The notes beneath the pieces are model-generated. The model had not been told where the DNA came from, did not search any database, and saw only the letters and a program-made list of their open reading frames with translations. The position numbers and the translations under genes are program-made. A DNA stretch of 39,166 bases, from the NCBI GenBank assembly GCA_029936175.1, contig JAPYUI010000012.1, positions 9,528 to 48,693 of the forward strand, given 5' to 3'. Shown here piece after piece: positions 35,009 through 39,166 of this stretch (position 1 is its first letter; each line of letters starts with the position of its first letter). Source of the DNA: Kiritimatiellia bacterium (GTDB lineage: Bacteria > Verrucomicrobiota > Kiritimatiellia > SS1-B-03-39 > UBA6053).

Positions 35009-35923
35009 ATGCCTGATATCCAGCTCGTAATCGTTGGTTCCATCGGTATCGATACGATCGAAACGCCGACCGAGAAACGCGAAGGTATCCTCGGCGGGTC
35101 CGCGAGCTACGCCTGCGCTGCCGCCTCGTTTTTTGCTCGCACCGGGATGGTCGGGGTTGTGGGTACGGATTTTCCGTCCAACTATGTCGACCTCTACAAC
35201 CATTTTGGCATCTGCCAGGAAGGCTTGCAGACGGAAGAAGGCAAGACCTTCAGCTGGAGCGGCGTGTACCACGAAAACATGGATGACCGGGACACCTTGG
35301 ACACCCAGTTGAATGTGTTCGAGCACTTTGCCCCGAAACTGCCGGCATCGTATATTGATGTCCCGTACCTTTTTCTTGGGAACATTCATCCATCGCTTCA
35401 GTTGGACGTGCTGAATCAAGTCAGCAATCCCACCTTCACCCTGGTCGATACTATGGACCTCTGGATCAATATCTCCCGCGAGGAATTGGACGCCGTGGTG
35501 GCCAAGGTCGATATGTTGACGCTCAATGAATCCGAGGCGCGTTTGTATACGGACCAGCATCACCTACTGGATGCGGCACCTGCCTTGCTGGCGAAAGGAC
35601 CCCGGTACGTGCTGATAAAGCGGGGCGCCCACGGCTCGGTGCTTTTCTCTTCGTCAGGTGATATCTTCATCATCCCGGCTTTTCCTGTGCGTCACGTGAA
35701 TGATCCGACGGGTGCCGGTGATTCGTATGCCGGGGGCCTGATGGGATACCTGGCTCAGCAGGATGACATCCGTGAGGACACCCTGCGCAATGCCATGATG
35801 TATGGGGGCATCACCGCCTCGTTCGGCGTCGAGAAATTCAGCCTTGAGCGGCTGAAGGAAATCAACCGGGCAGATCTCGATGATCGGGCCGATACCTTTC
35901 GCAAGATGGTGGATATTCCCTGA
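35009..35923 (+). CDS. PfkB-family carbohydrate kinase
   Basis: MPDIQLVIVGSIGIDTIETP...GGSASYACAAASFFA; VNDPTGAGDSYAGGLMGYLA signature. Start trimmed from track 34958. Confidence 0.92.
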   Translation: MPDIQLVIVGSIGIDTIETPTEKREGILGGSASYACAAASFFARTGMVGVVGTDFPSNYVDLYNHFGICQEGLQTEEGKTFSWSGVYHENMDDRDTLDTQLNVFEHFAPKLPASYIDVPYLFLGNIHPSLQLDVLNQVSNPTFTLVDTMDLWINISREELDAVVAKVDMLTLNESEARLYTDQHHLLDAAPALLAKGPRYVLIKRGAHGSVLFSSSGDIFIIPAFPVRHVNDPTGAGDSYAGGLMGYLAQQDDIREDTLRNAMMYGGITASFGVEKFSLERLKEINRADLDDRADTFRKMVDIP

Positions 35924-36019
35924 TACAGCCTCGCTTGGAGGAACGGGATGCCTGGGTGGAGAACGGGCCGTGCGTTCGTCGACTCGATGGCGGTTGAAGA
36001 CGATAGTGGAAGGTTCAAT

Positions 36020-37474
36020 ATGTGGCGCATGATACGTAGAGGGATTCAGGTGCTTTCAGGTGGGGCCTGCCTGGCTTGTCTCGGCGCTGAACCGCTGACT
36101 CTCGCGCATTTCCAGCAGAGAATCGTCGAGACGCATCCCGCCTTTGCCGCGGAAGTTTTGCATGTTGCGGTGGCCGAAAAACGCCGTGATGCACTTCGGG
36201 GAAGGGAGGACTGGATCCTGTCCGCTTCGCCGTTCTACCGCGACGAAGAACCCGTATCCAGCAGTACCTTCACCCCGACGGATCAGCAACTGTTCGGGGC
36301 GGATCTAAGCCTGAGCCGTTCGGTATGGAACACCGGCGGACGCGTGGGGTTTTCCCTGAATTATGATTATACGGACCAGGAAACCCCCTTGATCGAGATT
36401 CCGGGTGCAGCGGCGGGCATGGGGCTGGTGATATCCGAGCCCAGTTTCCACCGCCATCGAGCCCTGATCACCTACCTGCATCCGCTCCTGCGCAACCATC
36501 GGGGGATTCAGGATCGCCTCGAGTACGACTTGCGGGACCTGGATGTCCGCCTATCCGAATTGCAGACCCTCGAGAACCGGGAGGATCTATTGCTGGAAAT
36601 GAGCAGCAAGTACCTGGACTGGGTCCTGCTGGTTGAGCAGTTACGCATCGTCCGGGGCCGTGAACAACTTTCGGTGGACCAGTATGAAGAAAGCGGCCGT
36701 CGTCGAGCCCAGAACCTGGTGGATGAGGTGGACGTGTTACGCGCTGAGAACGGCGTGCAGGTTGCGCGTCAACGCACGGTACTGACCCAGGCCCATGCGC
36801 GTGCCGCACAGCGCGAACTGGAAATCCTGGTCAGCTTGGAGGAAGATGGAACGCGCATGCCGGATTTTGCCCTGTACGAAACGAGTGAACATCCCGGCGT
36901 CGATGAATCCTGGTATGCATCATCCCGTCCGATGCGTACGCTGGAGACCTTGCGGGATCAGTTGAGACGCCGGATGCTTTCACTCGCCGATGGTGAGCGG
37001 GCCCGATTGGACCTCGTCCTTTCAGGGGGCCTCGCCAGCGGCGACGTATCCTATGGCGACAGTGCCGAGTTTGATCGACCGGAAGCGCAGATCGGATTGC
37101 AGTTTTCGGTTCCCCTGGGGAACCGAACGATGAAACGTGAAGCAGAGGCCACGCTTCTGGAATTGCAGAAGATTCACAAGCAGGAAGAGCATATGCGTCT
37201 CCAGCTCAAGGCCGCCCTGGAGACCGTTCATATTCAGATGGGCGAGCTCGAAAAAGTTATCGAATTGAACCGAAAACAGGTAAACGCCGCGAAAAAGCAA
37301 ACCGCCGAGGAGCGGAAAGCCTATGACCAGGGACGCAGCCCCCTGACCTTTGTGATTCAAAGTCGGGATGGTGAAGCCCGGGCCGAGAACCTGCACGCGG
37401 AGAATGCGGTGCAGTACCAGAAGATGTTCCTGCAGTACCAGGCCCTGCGGGACGAGCTGCTCCCGGGGGATTGA
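36020..37474 (+). CDS. TolC-family outer membrane efflux protein
   Basis: Long alpha-helical OEP pattern, LTLAHFQQRIVETHPAFAAE N-terminus, VPLGNRTMKREAEATLLELQK; start uncertain (track ORF 35948). Confidence 0.85.
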   Translation: MWRMIRRGIQVLSGGACLACLGAEPLTLAHFQQRIVETHPAFAAEVLHVAVAEKRRDALRGREDWILSASPFYRDEEPVSSSTFTPTDQQLFGADLSLSRSVWNTGGRVGFSLNYDYTDQETPLIEIPGAAAGMGLVISEPSFHRHRALITYLHPLLRNHRGIQDRLEYDLRDLDVRLSELQTLENREDLLLEMSSKYLDWVLLVEQLRIVRGREQLSVDQYEESGRRRAQNLVDEVDVLRAENGVQVARQRTVLTQAHARAAQRELEILVSLEEDGTRMPDFALYETSEHPGVDESWYASSRPMRTLETLRDQLRRRMLSLADGERARLDLVLSGGLASGDVSYGDSAEFDRPEAQIGLQFSVPLGNRTMKREAEATLLELQKIHKQEEHMRLQLKAALETVHIQMGELEKVIELNRKQVNAAKKQTAEERKAYDQGRSPLTFVIQSRDGEARAENLHAENAVQYQKMFLQYQALRDELLPGD

Positions 37475-37477
37475 GCC

Positions 37478-37513
37478 CGGGAGGGACCGAGGTCCACTGC
37501 TCCCGCTGTTTTT
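37478..37513 (+). terminator. Intrinsic terminator-like hairpin after the tolC-like gene
   Basis: CGGGAG [GGAC CGAG GTCC] ACTG CTCCCG CTG TTTTT, starting 3 nt after the stop codon. Confidence 0.6.
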
Positions 37514-37550
37514 CCTTTGCATTCGGTTCAAATTCGCCCAACTTTCAGGC

Positions 37551-38405
37551 ATGCAGAAAGTGTTGATTACCGGTGCCAGTGGTTTTCTTGGAACGGCTAT
37601 TTCGCGTGCGTTCAGGAAAGACCGTGAGCTGGTATGCCATACCCACACGCGGGGAGGGGAGGGGTACCGCGCGGCTGACCTTCGAGACGCCGATGCGTGT
37701 AAGCAGCTGGTTGATGAAGTCCAGCCGGATATCCTGATCCATCCGGCTGCGTATCGCGATCCCGATTTCTGTGAGAGGCATCCGCAGGAATCCACCTTGT
37801 TGAATGTTGATAGCGTGAGGCACTTGCAGGCGGGACTTGCCGGGGATGCCCTGCTTGTCTATGTAAGTTCCGACTACGTGTTTTCCGGCCAGGATCCCCC
37901 GTACCGCGAAGAGGATCCAAGGGGTGCCGTAAACCTGTACGGGCGCCAGAAAATGGCCGCCGAGGAACTGGCGGCACAACACCCCAATCACTTGATTCTA
38001 CGTATGCCGGTACTTATAGGGGAGGATCCCGTCCACCAGCCCGGGTTCATTTCCAAGATGCGCGAGGCCATTGGAGACAAGACCCCGCGGGCGATAGACG
38101 ATGTACTGGCGCGATTTCCAACCTGGACCCGGGACATCGCAGAGGCCATTTGTTTCCTGATCCAGCAGGAGCAGCGCGGCGTATTTCACTGTTCCAGCCA
38201 GCACGGCGGAACGACCTACGCATTGCACCAGGTCCTGGCCGAGATGCTGGGTGAGAACATGGAACATTTGAGCCCGTCCCATGAGGTGCTGGTGCGTCCA
38301 GCAGCGCGGCCTCGTGATTCCCAGCTTTCCCCCGAAAAAATCCTGGAACGGGGCTTCACGGGCTTCAAAACCTTCCCTGAGGTCCTGCGGGAATTACATA
38401 TATAA
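37551..38405 (+). CDS. NAD(P)-dependent SDR, dTDP-4-dehydrorhamnose reductase (RfbD)-like
   Basis: MQKVLITGASGFLGTAISRAF; YVSSDYVFSGQDPPYREEDPRGAVNLYGRQKMAAEE. Confidence 0.88.
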   Translation: MQKVLITGASGFLGTAISRAFRKDRELVCHTHTRGGEGYRAADLRDADACKQLVDEVQPDILIHPAAYRDPDFCERHPQESTLLNVDSVRHLQAGLAGDALLVYVSSDYVFSGQDPPYREEDPRGAVNLYGRQKMAAEELAAQHPNHLILRMPVLIGEDPVHQPGFISKMREAIGDKTPRAIDDVLARFPTWTRDIAEAICFLIQQEQRGVFHCSSQHGGTTYALHQVLAEMLGENMEHLSPSHEVLVRPAARPRDSQLSPEKILERGFTGFKTFPEVLRELHI

Positions 38406-38513
38406 CATATCGTGCCGAATAGTTAAAATTTGCTGAAAATACTCACCACTGACGCATATAACCTCGTTGAATATTTCCCCTGACTTGGTTTAAAAACTGC
38501 TTTCCTTCCTAGG

Positions 38514-39164
38514 GTGATGAAAATTAAGCGGTCAGCGGACCGTTGCGTGCTGGGGTGTATCGCGACGTTCCTTTACCTGGCATTCGTGGTGCAATGGGTG
38601 CAATTTACGGCATATGATCATGGCGTAACGGGAGTGGTCTATTTCGACTTCGACACCGCGACTGTTCCCGTCTCCCCGATGATCAAGCCCGCCACGGTTC
38701 GCGTTGACCACAGCGGTTCCCGTCTCCGATCGGCTTCCGACTTGCTGGTTGACGCGATGATTCACGTGGAGTCGCGCGGTAATCCCTTGGCCGTCGGTGC
38801 GGCGGGCGAGCGGGGCTTGATGCAGATCATGCCGACAACCTGGGAAGAAACGACCAGGCGAATGTACCGGAAACCGGTGCCTTTTGGTGAAGCGTTTAAT
38901 CCCGATGTCAACCGGGACGTAGGTACCCGCTATCTCCGTGATATTCAAGGCTGGCTTTCCTATTACAGCGAGCAATGGGATTCAGATTTGCGATCCTTGA
39001 TCCTGGCATCGTACAACGCCGGTTTCACGTCGGTTTCCGAGCGCGGTTTCGATGTGAATCGCATGCCGAGACGGGTGCGGGATTACGTGTCCCGCTGTAG
39101 CGCGTTGCATGACGATTACATGCAGACGGTTGCGGACCCGCAGGTCCTCGCGCTGGTCGAGTAG
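38514..39164 (+). CDS. Lytic transglycosylase, SLT domain, membrane-anchored
   Basis: 216 aa; VDAMIHVESRGNPLAVGAAGERGLMQIMPTTWEE...VNRDVGTRYL...LILASYNAG; N-terminal TM. Confidence 0.92.
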   Translation: MMKIKRSADRCVLGCIATFLYLAFVVQWVQFTAYDHGVTGVVYFDFDTATVPVSPMIKPATVRVDHSGSRLRSASDLLVDAMIHVESRGNPLAVGAAGERGLMQIMPTTWEETTRRMYRKPVPFGEAFNPDVNRDVGTRYLRDIQGWLSYYSEQWDSDLRSLILASYNAGFTSVSERGFDVNRMPRRVRDYVSRCSALHDDYMQTVADPQVLALVE

Positions 39165-39166
39165 GG

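Noticed and set aside
1-39166. CRISPR arrays, tRNA/rRNA genes, transposons or prophage
   Set aside because: No regularly spaced repeats, cloverleaf/CCA-type signatures, transposase or phage structural genes were recognised by reading; a tRNAscan/Infernal run would be decisive.

Overview
39.2 kb of a GC-rich bacterial chromosome. The gene repertoire looks PVC-like, probably Verrucomicrobiota or a relative; this is inferred from a sulfatase, TAT-exported Gfo/Idh/MocA oxidoreductases and a long heme c-binding dehydrogenase-type protein. About 33 protein-coding genes are supported. I see no tRNA, rRNA, CRISPR array or intact mobile element. The left part (1-14.6 kb) holds a Gfo/Idh oxidoreductase cut by the window edge, a metallophosphoesterase, a SprT-like protein, two paralogous tandem histidine kinases with an NtrC-type sigma-54 activator, a divergent FabF-like ketosynthase, a FadL-family porin, a VAO/PCMH-type flavo-oxidase and a soluble REC-histidine kinase. 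The middle (14.6-29.4 kb) holds two PHP phosphoesterases, a sulfatase, a second Gfo/Idh, an EF-hand protein, an HtrA-like protease, a tight cluster (cytochrome-type dehydrogenase / PQQ-like propeller / zinc-ribbon Ser-Thr kinase / phage-CII-like protein), a double-thioredoxin protein and a DnaQ-like exonuclease with a signal-peptide-like N-terminus. The right part (29.5-39.2 kb) is mostly housekeeping: cysS, tmk, holB, accB, accC, gmhA-like, pfkB-like, tolC-like, an RfbD-like reductase and a lytic transglycosylase. The most interesting leads are the multi-kinase/sigma-54 module with a candidate sigma-54 promoter in front of the nearby REC-kinase, the ketosynthase with a predicted C-H-N rather than C-H-H triad, a compact three-way-junction-like element upstream of the HtrA-like gene, and the four-gene cytochrome/PQQ/kinase/CII-like cluster. 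All are sequence-reading hypotheses; no searches or folding were run.
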